A DNA stretch of 64,000 bases from Callaeas wilsoni (Eukaryota; Chordata; Aves; Passeriformes; Callaeidae): positions 372,001 to 436,000 of the forward strand of contig VWPU01012116.1 in the NCBI GenBank assembly GCA_013398955.1, written 5' to 3'. This document shows, piece after piece, positions 12,946 through 23,302 of the stretch. The notes beneath the pieces were generated by a model that saw nothing but the letters and a program-made list of their open reading frames with translations, made no database searches and was not told the DNA's origin. Made by a program: the position numbers and the translations under genes. Each line of letters opens with the position of its first letter. Within the stretch, counting starts at the first letter, position 1.

Positions 12946-15307
12946 ACCTTCCAAAAGGAGAGGGGAACATTTCTGGAAAAGTGGAAATAGTATCAACTTG
13001 TGGATGTCAGAAACAGTTGGAGAACACTGTGGATTTCACAGGTGGAGCTAATGTGACAGTTCCCAGGCTTCTGGTACTACATATACAAAAACACAGTTAA
13101 ATTTATCAAATGAATCAATGCTCTGATTTTGTTAGTTTAGGAGAAGCATGGAATCCTGAAGTTGTACTTTTCACTCATTTTGTGTGTTAATTTGTTTACA
13201 TATGATAAAAAGTGTTCTGCAAATTGGAAAGGTAGCAAAATCCAAATTGTTTAGGAATAGAAGGTCAATGACATTTTGAGTCTCCTTTTAATTGACATGT
13301 AAGTCTCCCTTTATATGCACTTGTAGGAAAGCAAACACAGTGTTTTAACCTTTGAAAATTCATTCCATAACTTAGAATTTTGTTTAAATTGTGTAACTGG
13401 AGTATGGTGTTCTAGGTTTTCATGACTCCTGATACAACAGGTATCAAGTTAAAAGTGGAAAATAACTAGTGAACATATAATAAAATTCTGGTTCTGTTTT
13501 TTAAGGTCTTAATATTCATTTATAGCAAGTAATTGATTCTTAGGCTTTTGTCCAGGAAGCAAGTGTTTTGGTCATGTTTGTTCTTTGCTGGTAGAAAGTA
13601 AATCACTTTACAGACAAGAGAAACCTTTTAGTTTCTCCCCATTGAAAGAAAGGAAAGTGTTATTTAGTTTGGTAATTAAGAAAATGAAATGGAAAGATCT
13701 GAATGTGGTCTAAAGATGGACTTGGGAAATATCGGAGGTTATAACAAGGACACAGAACCAGTCTTTGAAATAGGTTGATGCAGATAGGACTAGGGTACAA
13801 TCCAAGTAAATCAATCTTTACTGCTTCTGCTTTTTATGGAGCAGTGTCCATCCCTCCAGCAGCAGGGCTTTACTTAAAATTTTTCAAGGTGTTTTGAAGT
13901 TCAGAATCCGTAGATGCTTCACATTGCCTTTTAGTTTTCTTTGGATATGATCCTTTAGCCTTTGTGTACTTGAGGACCACAAAAGTTGGGCTGGGCAACA
14001 GTAATAGGCAATGGACTGCTTTTTGTTTATAGTGATCATTGTCCTTCCATGCTTTTATGCAGTTTTTGAATGCTTATTTAAGAAAACTGTATTGTTTAGT
14101 AGATAAAACTTATGTCAGTCCATTGCACTGTTTTTCTTGGTTTGCTTGTATTGTGATACTGTGGGAGAAAAGTGAGAAGTGCGTATATAAGGGCTGTTTT
14201 ACTTTCCCCTCAGTCCACCAAGGTTGGAAGATTTCTTGAGAGATTCTTAGACTCCTTCAGCTTGCCATGCTTAGCCTGGAGCCAGGCTTGCTGCTGCAGG
14301 TTGTGCTGCTAACATCGCACGTATTTGGAGGTACGTGGAATAACAGCTACTACCAATTGTAGTACCTACTTCTGTGCGAGTAGCAACTTCCCTCTCTTCT
14401 CTTTCCCATGCGTTATCCTTCTCTCTACAGACCTGTTTACTTTGGAAGGTGTAGCTAAAATTAAAATGAAACAAACCAAGCCCCCCCCAAAACACACTCT
14501 AACCTCAATCAAGAAAAAAAACAATTCGAAAGATCAAATTTGTGGGTACCTGATTCTGCAAGATGCCAGGTGGGAGCAGTTGACTGGAACTCGAGCAGCT
14601 GTGTCCACTAGGTCGTGGCAGAAATACTGGAGGAAGAGGCGTTCTAATAGTTTTAGACAATAAGAGCCTGTGACTTGGTCTTCTGTGCCAAAAACAGTTT
14701 GGAAATCTTTTCTTTCACAGAAGTTCAGGAGAGGACTTGCTGTAAATGTGTGTTGCTTTGCTCTTAAGGTCCCTCTATCTTTTCACTACAGTTAGTTTTC
14801 CTATAAATATGTAACCTTCTAAATATTACTCAACTTTCTTGTGTAGAGAAAGTATAGCCTTATAAGAACATGCTTTTAGGACCAACCACAGTTTAACCTG
14901 CATGTAGGAATTCTGTTCAATAGAATGTTATCTGTAGTTTTATCTTCTGTAGTTACTTGTGTGGGGATTTTTTAGGAGCCTTCCGAAAGAGAGAAGTGTT
15001 TGTGTGTTTGACAAATATATATAAATGCATTAAGTATATGTGCCTGAGAGTGTGATATAAGACGTGTGTATATTTCAAAAAATACCATGCTGAAAGCAGA
15101 ATAAAGCTGTGGAAATTTCCAAGGCAGATGTAGGAGTTTCATTTTTTGAGCCTGATTGTTTTGAAGTCAACTCCCTATTTTTACTTTTATTTCATGCCTA
15201 TTGTTAAAGTACTGCAATTTCTGTTTTGCTTGGAGAGAGGGAAACCCTTATAGATAATTTTTAAAATAATTCTTTTGTGAATTTAATTGTTTTTTATTTG
15301 TTTCCAG
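12946..15307 (+). other. SOCS6 upstream intron, 3' part to the splice acceptor
   Basis: Non-coding DNA ending at a polypyrimidine-rich acceptor (TTTTTTATTTGTTTCCAG, AG at 15306-15307). It includes a CpG-retaining patch at 14310-14645, described in the findings. The 112-codon frame at 14325-14663 has no family I recognise. Confidence 0.6.
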
Positions 15308-15432
15308 GAAATGGCTCTTGAAGTTAAATGAGGCTGGATAAAACACATAAATGAAGCAGAAGCTGCTCTTCGTGTGTTAGGGCTATATCACCGCAAGCAC
15401 TGCTGATCAGCCAGATTTGCTAACTTGTCATA
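15308..15432 (+). other. SOCS6 5' UTR segment of the coding exon
   Basis: It starts just after the acceptor AG at 15307 and runs to the SOCS6 initiator. It contains three short upstream ORFs and then no further ATG before the main start. An in-frame TAA at 15421-15423 closes the SOCS6 frame upstream, which fixes 15433 as the first usable ATG in frame. The exon boundary is inferred from the splice signal and from the known gene structure, not from transcripts. Confidence 0.7.
15311..15380 (+). promoter_or_regulatory. Chain of three overlapping upstream ORFs
   Basis: uORF1 is 15311-15331 (6 codons plus stop), uORF2 is 15328-15354 (8 codons plus stop) and uORF3 is 15351-15380 (9 codons plus stop). 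Each neighbouring pair overlaps in an ATGA, where the start of the next ORF shares bases with the stop of the previous one. All end before the SOCS6 ATG. By the general rules for eukaryotic uORFs they should lower translation of the main frame and make it depend on leaky scanning or reinitiation. That effect is inferred. Confidence 0.55.
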
Positions 15433-17037
15433 ATGAAGAAAATTAGTCTCAAAACAATTCGCAAGTCCTTTAACTTAAATAAAAGTAAAGATGAAAGTGA
15501 CTTTGTAGTGGTTCAGCAGCCATCATTAAGCGAATTTGGAAAAGATGACTCCTTGTTTGGCAGCTGCTATGGTAAAGATTTGGCTAGCTGTGAAGTCAAT
15601 AGTGAAGATGAAAAAGGAGGCAAAAATAGATCAAAAAGTGAAAGTTTAATGGGTACGTTAAAAAGGAGGCTTTCAGCAAAACAAAAACAGAAAGGCAAAG
15701 GCAGCACACCATCTGTAAGCTCTGCAGATGATGACACATTTTCTTCCTCATCTGCTCCAATAACCTTCAAAGATGTGCGAGCTCAAAGACCTCTGAGATC
15801 CACTTCCCTCCGTAATCACCATTACAGCCCAACTCCGTGGCCCCTTCGACCTACAAATTCAGAAGAGACTTGCATCAAAATGGAAGTGAAAGTCAAGGCC
15901 TTGGTCCATTCCTCTAATCCAAGCCCAGCACTGAATGGTGTTCGAAAGGACTTCCATGACTTGCAGTCAGAAAATGTGTTCCAGGAACAAAACAATGCGT
16001 TAAAAAATACGGAATCTCAGAATGGGGACTTGCATCTTCATATTGATGAACATGTGCCTGTAGTTATTGGATTAATGCCTCAGGACTACATTCAGTATAC
16101 TGTGCCTTTAGATGAGGGAATGTATCCTTTGGAAGGATCACGTAGTTACTGTCTGGATAGTTCCTCACCCATGGAAGTTTCGACTGTTTCTTCTCAAGTG
16201 GGGGGAAATGCTTTCCATGAAGACGAGAGCCAAGTGGATCAGGATGTAGTCGTTGCACCGGATATCTTTGTGGATCAGACGGTGAATGGTTTGTTGATTG
16301 GTACCACAGGAGTCATGTTGCAAAGCCCAAGAGTTAACCATAGCGATGTCCCTCCACTCTCACCTTTGCTACCTCCAATGCAGAATAATCAAATCCAAAG
16401 GAACTTCAATGGATTAAATGGCACAGATGCCCATGTGGCTGAAAGTATGCGTTGCCATTTGAATTTTGATCCTAACACTGCCCCAGGAGTTGGAAGAGTT
16501 TATGACTCTGTACAGAACAGTGGTCCTATGGTTGTGACAAGCCTCACAGAAGAACTGAAAAAACTTGCAAAACAAGGATGGTACTGGGGCCCCATTACAC
16601 GCTGGGAGGCAGAGGGAAAATTAGCTAATGTGCCTGACGGCTCGTTTCTTGTTCGAGATAGTTCTGATGATCGTTACCTTTTAAGTTTGAGTTTTCGTTC
16701 CCATGGAAAAACTCTTCACACTAGAATTGAACACTCAAATGGTAGGTTTAGTTTTTATGAACAGCCAGATGTGGAGGGACATACGTCTATAGTTGACTTA
16801 ATTGAACATTCAATCAGGGACTCTGAAAATGGAGCTTTCTGCTATTCGAGATCCCGGCTGCCTGGATCTGCAACTTACCCAGTGAGACTGACAAATCCAG
16901 TATCCCGGTTTATGCAGGTGCGCTCTTTACAGTACCTGTGTCGTTTTGTAATACGTCAGTACACCAGAATAGACCTGATTCAAAAACTGCCTTTGCCAAA
17001 CAAAATGAAGGATTATTTACAGGAAAAGCACTACTGA
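15433..17037 (+). CDS. SOCS6: Suppressor of cytokine signaling 6
   Basis: Intact 534-codon frame in a single exon, close to the usual 535 residues of mammalian SOCS6. SOCS6 is a cytoplasmic adaptor that binds phosphotyrosine proteins such as activated receptor kinases and insulin-pathway proteins. It recruits Elongin B/C and Cullin-5 for their ubiquitination. The long N-terminal region (about 1-380) opens with a basic MKKISLKTIRKSFNLNKS stretch and includes the SKSESLMGTLKRRLSAKQK segment and Ser- and Pro-rich low-complexity parts. The SH2 domain starts at W383 (WYWGPITRWEAEGKL) and carries the FLVRDS motif with the phosphotyrosine-binding R408. The C-terminal SOCS box (about 485-534) has the Elongin-binding SLQYLCRF at 498-505 and the Cullin-5 LPLP at 519-522. 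All key residues are present. The start has A at -3 and an in-frame stop 12 bases upstream. No frameshift or odd codon use is seen. Confidence 0.98.
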   Translation: MKKISLKTIRKSFNLNKSKDESDFVVVQQPSLSEFGKDDSLFGSCYGKDLASCEVNSEDEKGGKNRSKSESLMGTLKRRLSAKQKQKGKGSTPSVSSADDDTFSSSSAPITFKDVRAQRPLRSTSLRNHHYSPTPWPLRPTNSEETCIKMEVKVKALVHSSNPSPALNGVRKDFHDLQSENVFQEQNNALKNTESQNGDLHLHIDEHVPVVIGLMPQDYIQYTVPLDEGMYPLEGSRSYCLDSSSPMEVSTVSSQVGGNAFHEDESQVDQDVVVAPDIFVDQTVNGLLIGTTGVMLQSPRVNHSDVPPLSPLLPPMQNNQIQRNFNGLNGTDAHVAESMRCHLNFDPNTAPGVGRVYDSVQNSGPMVVTSLTEELKKLAKQGWYWGPITRWEAEGKLANVPDGSFLVRDSSDDRYLLSLSFRSHGKTLHTRIEHSNGRFSFYEQPDVEGHTSIVDLIEHSIRDSENGAFCYSRSRLPGSATYPVRLTNPVSRFMQVRSLQYLCRFVIRQYTRIDLIQKLPLPNKMKDYLQEKHY

Positions 17038-17061
17038 AAGCTTACGGGAATCTTGCATCTT

Positions 17062-17068
17062 GCACTTT
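17062..17068 (+). promoter_or_regulatory. miR-17 family seed match, proximal
   Basis: GCACTTT, complementary to bases 2-8 of miR-17/20/93/106, lies 24 bases after the SOCS6 stop. A second identical match is at 19795-19801. The seed sequence is established knowledge; use of the site is not shown. Confidence 0.35.
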
Positions 17069-17864
17069 GGGAACAACAACAACAAAAAGAGATTGAATTA
17101 CAGTTTACAGACTTTCATTATTATCAAAATCTTTTGCTGCCATAAAAATATTTCATTTTTGTGTGTAAAAGAATAGTAATGCATTTGGATTTATGTTTGT
17201 TTTGGGGGGTTTTGTGTATTTTGGGAGGCTTTTTTTTCTTGTTTTGTTTTGTTGGAAAGAATGATCTGGAGTTTATTTTTAGAAGTGTGAAATAGCTATC
17301 TTTCATCAATGTGCAGATTAATCACAATGTGAATGATCAAATTCTCCTTAATTTCCCCCAAGTCCTTTGCTGCTATCCACTGTGATTTTTATGCATTGAA
17401 AGCACATTTCATGTGTATTCAACGATAAGTAAAAGTCAAATGAAACTTGTTGAATGGATTTTTTTTTTTCCTTTAAAACAACCTCTGGAAAAAAATGATA
17501 CGGATAAAGAACATACTGGTATTCTAAATTACTGATTTTACATCTAAGTTAAAAACTGTTTCCTAGTGTCGTAATTAGACATCTCTATAGAGATATGCCC
17601 CAATGTATAGACAGAGCTGTGTGATAAGAACATGGTTATGCAGCATATCTTTGAGAAAAAAAAAAGCCTTCCTCCTAAGCCTTGTACTGTCTGTACACTC
17701 TTGTGTTTGAGAAGGTTGGTTCAGCCTTCTTCTCGTCTCAGTGTTTTGTCCTCTAAAAATGGCCTTTAAAAAAAAGTCTATGAAAGTCAATTTATAGTAC
17801 CTAGGAGGAAATTGTGGTATTGGGGTCTTGTAAAATATTACCTTTTATAATCATACCATCAGTT

Positions 17865-17870
17865 AATAAA
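17865..17870 (+). promoter_or_regulatory. Possible proximal poly(A) signal
   Basis: AATAAA about 830 bases after the SOCS6 stop. Use at this site would yield a short-UTR mRNA that keeps the first miR-17 match but loses the later miR-17, miR-19 and Pumilio sites. Confidence 0.35.
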
Positions 17871-19794
17871 TGAACACCTACCAGGTCCCCTCTTTCTCTC
17901 CTTTTCCTTTCTGCATACTCTTGCAGAGTAAGGGAGGGAAATTTCCTGGATTTGTAGGAAGACTCTAGGAACTGTTATCATGCGAACACAAATTTATAAG
18001 CCATTTTGGGGATGGGGTAAAACTTCTAATAGGATGATTTCTACCATATTTATATTCAAGCTACTTGAAATTTTATCATTTCCATTTTTCTACATTTTTT
18101 TTTTTCACTTCAGGAAGTACAGTAATACACTAGTGTCCTTTGGGTCATTTTCCCCTTTTTTGTATATCCTTTGGAGAGGAAGGAACAGGACTGATAACAT
18201 TTTATATGGAAGATGTTTAAAATGCATCTCTAAAGTGCTATTCTCCTAGCCTTTCAAGTTATTGGGAAGAGATGTTTGGATATACAGTGACCGCAGGAAA
18301 TGTTTCAGTTTACTGTCATGAAATACGTTTTGACATATGAAATATTGAATCAATTAAGTAAGTGTTTATGATATCTGTCAAAGATTCTGGCATTTGAAAA
18401 GCTTACAGTTATTCTAACCTTCTGTAGGGAAAAAAAGACTTTCATTGGGGAGTACAGGTTCTACACTGTAATATTTTCATTATGCAAGGTTAATCCATGG
18501 CATTTTCCTGTTCTATTTTAGTCTGGTTTTCTTTTCTTCCATGTTTCTATCACTTGTATGAGTTACTTATTAAAGGGGTCATAGCTGGCTTGGGAGGGAG
18601 GCCTGCCTTTGCCTTTCTGAGAGGCATTGCTTTGCCTGCCTCTGCCCTCCTGTTTTGTATTTTAGAATGTCATATTCCCCATCTCTGGTAGAAGTGGCTA
18701 ATGAGTAAAGATCACTTTAGGAAAAAAGTCCGTCTTCAATGCATCTTTCTTGTTTGGGTCATTTTCTTCTCCTTATTTAATCTAGCATTTCTGTCCCCTA
18801 AAATGAGTCTTTAGAAGTGAATACAGTATTGCTGCAAGGTGGTGCAGTAGCACTACATCTTGGGTTGCCTGAATTGATAGACGAAATTTATATTTTTTTA
18901 ATTTATTTTTTTGACCATAATGTTTAACTAAAAAATAAAAAAAAGAAAATCAAAGGTAGATAAAGACTGCCTTTGCTTTTAAGGGAGGGACAATAAGGAT
19001 TTCCTCTTTAGTCTGATAAAGTTTTAACCTAAAAAAAGAAAATAATCTAGAGCAGTCTATACATGTAATTTGTTGGCTCTGCCATGGAGATATATGTATG
19101 AAAGGGTGAATTCTGTTTTCTTTTTTTTCCTCTACTGACTTCTCCCCCTACCCAGTCATGTCCCATCCCCCCTCCTCTGAATCAGGATCACTAACTTTAT
19201 TCAAAAAGGCACAATAACCTGTTGTATGGTACAGTGTTCTGATTCTGTCTGTGGGGAGGAAAAAGAAAATCATTTTTATGGATTTCAGATGCATACTTTT
19301 GGAAGAAAACCTCTGGCATTTTCTTCACTTTAAAAATTCTTTTCCCATACTAGAGGGCCTATGCATTCTACAGAATCTTTGAAAGATTATGGTATATTAA
19401 ATATTTTCTTTGCCATTTAATACCACTATTGAATACATTAAACATATGTTTATACTATACCACATGCATTAATTTAGCAGTCATTGCATTGAAACCTAAA
19501 TATTTGAAGCTATAATATCCTAGTCTTATTGCTGAATTGAAAAACGTGCAAGAATACACATGCTAAAATTCTTGCCCATGCCTTTATAAATTTCAGTTGT
19601 TCACTCATAAATGATACTTTTTAAAAAACCCCTCTGTTTCAGCTGTCCAGTTTTTGAATTGCCTTCCTTGCTGTGTTCTTCAACTGTGAACTTAATCAGG
19701 TCAAGTTAATTTTGTCATGTCCCCACCCCACCATAAAGCTACCACAAAAGGAACACTTAAAAGTAATTGAGGTGTAGGATGTAAGAACTGTAGA

Positions 19795-19801
19795 GCACTT
19801 T
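19795..19801 (+). promoter_or_regulatory. miR-17 family seed match, distal
   Basis: A second GCACTTT heptamer in the SOCS6 3' UTR, about 2.8 kb after the stop. It would be present only in the long-UTR isoform. Confidence 0.3.
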
Positions 19802-20429
19802 GCTTCCGAATAAAAAATGGTGGTGATAGTTCTACTAAGCTCCAAATACTTTAAATCAGTAGTAAGTAGACACAAATACTTATTTTTACAGGTTTCTTTA
19901 ATCAGAACCTCACAGTATTTTTTCCTACTGAGGTGACTGGCCAGCTAGGAGAAGGAACCCAGAAAAAATACTTTGAAAACATTAAAGATACTTACATTTT
20001 CTTAATTTAAAGATTAATATAAAAGAAACACAGTAACATTAGTTATGAGTCAATTTAGAAATACTCAGAATAACCACAAAATTTGTATTGACTTCTGCTT
20101 CATGAAAATTAGAGGAACAGAGTGTCCTTGACAAATAAAAGAAAGATGATGGAGGATATTTTGAGGACCTTTGGAAGTAGATACACTAGGGAAAAAAGCT
20201 AACAGACTATGGTCCTTATAGAGTAGAAATATGCCTATTTATTCAGCACAACAGTTTAAGGGTTCAAAAGGTATGCTTTTTATGCAATTGAATTGAGGAA
20301 AAATGTTTTTGAAAATGAAACTTTAAAATAAAACTCCTTTTTTGCGTGTCTGAAATGACTGACATTATTGATAACTTTGCTTTACCAATTAGAAGAGTAA
20401 AACAACACCTTGTATTTGGAAATAATAAA

Positions 20430-20437
20430 TTTGCACA
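20430..20437 (+). promoter_or_regulatory. miR-19 8-mer seed match
   Basis: TTTGCACA is the full 8-mer target for miR-19a/b. A weaker 7-mer (TTGCACA) occurs at 21243-21249. Together with two miR-17 matches it makes the UTR a plausible target of the miR-17-92 cluster. Function is inferred from the seed only. Confidence 0.4.
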
Positions 20438-21301
20438 ATTTCCTCTGTGGGGTTATTTTTGTTTTGTTTTGTAAGCCAGTGTTATAAACAACTGAAAGTG
20501 ATGTGTATTCTTTGATCTGTTTGAAGGATATAGCACTTATCCTGCTGTTGACATAGTGAATGCCATCTTTTTATCAAAATGTAATTCTGTCAGAAGGATC
20601 AGAAATGCAATTATTAATTAAACTCTTTGTTCTCAGATGAGCTGACTTTGCATTTTGTTAAAGCCAATTTCTTTCTGTGAATACTGACTGCTGGGCTAAG
20701 TAAAATCTGTGCAGTTTTTGTTTTGATGCATTTCATCATTGTGAATATTGGAATTATAAATTTAAAACAGCATACCAGCAATATATGGGCTATGATGAGA
20801 AGTATTTCTCTGTTACTGAACTTTCAAATTCTGAGCTAAGCTATAGATGAATTAATGATTGCCAATTTAATTTCTTTAAATCTTTCTATGACTGCAAAGA
20901 ATAAAAATTACAGACATTCTTTATAAATAAAAAATGGCCTAGGCGGTAGTTCATAATGTGAAAAATATGGCATTGTTGTATCTGGAAAGTGATCTAAATT
21001 CTACATAGATAATGAAAAATTCTAAAAGAATTTTTTATGAATACCTGTTGGGTTAAAGAATTTTTATAGTGATGATGGAGTGCCATGAAGTTAATACTTG
21101 CAATCCAGATTGCTGTAGTTTACACTTTTCTCTGTTTCAGACCTGGTGTGCACTATTTGTACTAAGCACGCCACAGAGTGAATTATCCAAAGTCCATTGA
21201 TTTTAATGAGTTTTGGTTTGTAAACAAAATTATAGTAATTTCTTGCACATTTTTGAAAAATAATTGTATAAGGATTTATGTATCTGCTTCTGGATACAGT
21301 G

Positions 21302-21311
21302 TGTAAATAAA
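21302..21311 (+). promoter_or_regulatory. Likely main poly(A) signal with overlapping Pumilio motif
   Basis: AATAAA at 21306-21311 is followed after some 30 bases by a GT-rich stretch (TTTGTGGAGTCTTC), the usual layout of a vertebrate cleavage site. The octamer TGTAAATA at 21302-21309 matches the Pumilio element UGUANAUA exactly and overlaps the signal. I take this as the end of the long SOCS6 mRNA, with cleavage near 21325-21330. Confidence 0.65.
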
Positions 21312-21330
21312 AATTTCATTCACAAAAAGA

Positions 21331-22886
21331 TTTGTGGAGTCTTCTATACATTAATGACATTCTAAAACAGAAGAAAATCCTGAGAGACGCTCTAAAATTT
21401 GGGTATCTGACTTAAACATTTAAATTTTAATGTTTCCTATTTAAGCTATTCTGTATTTTTTAACCCTTGCTGGTTGACTTTTAAAATATTTCTATATACC
21501 AGTTATTTTAATTTCTAGTTTTCAAAACAAAACAAAAAAATTGCCAGGATATAACTAGAATATTATTCTTGAAAGGTTTGCATAAATACAATATTAAGCT
21601 AACTTTTTGATCATTTTAGTTGGTTTTTTTTCCGTTAAAAATTTATAGAATTCGTAATGAAAGTGTCCATTTCATCCAGTACCTCAAAGGTAATATATTG
21701 TCTCTTGCCTTACAAGCAACCAAATAGTTCTTATGTCGCTCCAAAATAAAAATTTAGGAATTTATCGATCATCATATATTCACTTGATGGTGTCCTAGAT
21801 TCCCTTTAAAAACAGAGTGAAATTTTAAACCCTGGGAAGTCACACAAATAAAACAGAAGATCGAAGATAAACAGTGTCTATGTTACAAAAGGATATGCAC
21901 AGCAGTTCAGATGTTTTTCATGTGGTTCGGACTTGGATTCACTACTGAAATTCAAGTGAATACCAGAAGCTCCTTAGGTCTTGGTTATAACCAGGTGTGG
22001 CGTTTGTTTGGTTTGGGTTGTTTTTTTTAAGCAAACAAACTAAAAGCCCAGCCTTGGTAGCAAGTAATTAGTGTTCATATTGTCCACAGTGATATGTACT
22101 TTTCTGTTTATTCTGTAATTTAAGTCCTCAAACAGTAACCAGGAAGAATTCATAGATTTTGCTGTTTAAGGGAAAAGCACATTCTATTTCCTGCTGCTGT
22201 GGCTGGTATTGCTTTATGCTCAGTACATTGTGTGGTTGTTCCCCTGGTATGTGGGAGATCTTGCAGGGGTTTTGTTACTAGGTCTACATGATGTTCTTCT
22301 TTATGTTTGTTCTAGTCACTCCAGAAATTTGGTGAAAAATAAACTTACCCTCAAGTATTTCCATGGTAAGTGGTAAAAGGTGAGTAAAAAGTAATTTTTC
22401 AGCCACCTGTAAAGTTAGCATGATCCAGATAGAGCTGGATTTTTTATATAATCAAGATGCCTACTACAAATTCAGTCTTCATAGTTGTGGTAGAAGAAAA
22501 AGAATGAGACACTGCCTGATGCAGAAATCTTGTGATATGTCTAATAACCCAGCCCTGAGACCAAAGCAGGGCTTGGCAGCTGGGAGCTGAATTAAGTCAC
22601 CTTCTGCAATTTGCTTGCAGTCTGTCCTTTTTTTTGTTGTTGTTGTTTTTTTTTTCCTATTCCTGTTCAAAGGCTAAGGCTCAGCCAATTTTGGCATCTT
22701 TTGCATTACTAGTAGGCACTTTGATTTTTTTTCTGGTAAGGTAGCAACTATTGTTTCCTGTCAATGCCATGTGAAGTAGGAGTAGGATATTGTAGGGAGT
22801 GGACACCAGTGGCTATTTGTTAGGCTTTGAGGAATGAGTTAGAAATAGGAGTTGTTCTGCCTCAGGGTAGATTCTTAGTACAACTT
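21331..22886. other. Intergenic DNA after SOCS6
   Basis: AT-rich sequence with no ORF of interest and no repeat I recognise. Open frames around 22479-22670 cover a T-rich/TTG tract and look spurious. Confidence 0.6.
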
Positions 22887-23302
22887 CATAGAATAGCTTG
22901 AAGTTGGAAGGGACTTAAAAGATTGTCTAGTTCAGCACCCCTGCCATGAGCAGGGGCACCTGCCACTAGACCAGTTTGCTCAGAGCCCCATCCAACCTGG
23001 CCTTGAACACTTTCAGGGATGGGACATCTGCAACATCTCTGGACAACCTGTTCCAGTGCCTTGCCACCCTCAAAAGAAAAAAAATCTTCCTAATAGCTAA
23101 TCCAAACCTACTTTCCTTCAGTTTAAAGCCATTCCTCTTCATCCTTTCACTACACACCCTGGTAAAAAGTCTCCTGCCTTTCTCTTAGGCTCCCTTCAGG
23201 TACTGGAAGGCCATAATTAGGTCAGCCTTCTCTTCTCCAGGTTGACTAATCCCAATTCTCTTACACTTTCCTCATAAGAGAGATGCTCCAGCCCTTTGTA
23301 AA
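22887..23302 (-). mobile_element. CR1 LINE 3'-end fragment
   Basis: Reverse-complement CR1 3' region: CATAGAATAG, GTTGGAAGGGACTTAAAAGA, then a CACCTGCCACTAGACCAG block, CCATCCAACCTGGCCTTGAA and ACCTGTTCCAGTGCC. It continues through the CTTCTCTTCTCCAGG segment to about 23302. This subtype differs from the copies at 5931 and 12635, and it is moderately diverged. Minus-strand frame 22966-23157 is residual element sequence. Confidence 0.94.

Larger units (their letters stand above)
17038..21330 (+). other. SOCS6 3' UTR
   Basis: About 4.3 kb of AT-rich DNA follows the stop without any repeat I can identify, while CR1 fragments lie on both sides. Lack of insertions and a long UTR fit known SOCS6 transcripts, whose 3' UTR is several kb in mammals. 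Many ATTTA pentamers occur, for example TATTTATTC near 20232. Earlier AATAAA hexamers at 17865, 20900 and 20926 could give shorter isoforms. The distal end is placed by the signal at 21306. The extent is inferred without transcript data. Confidence 0.7.
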
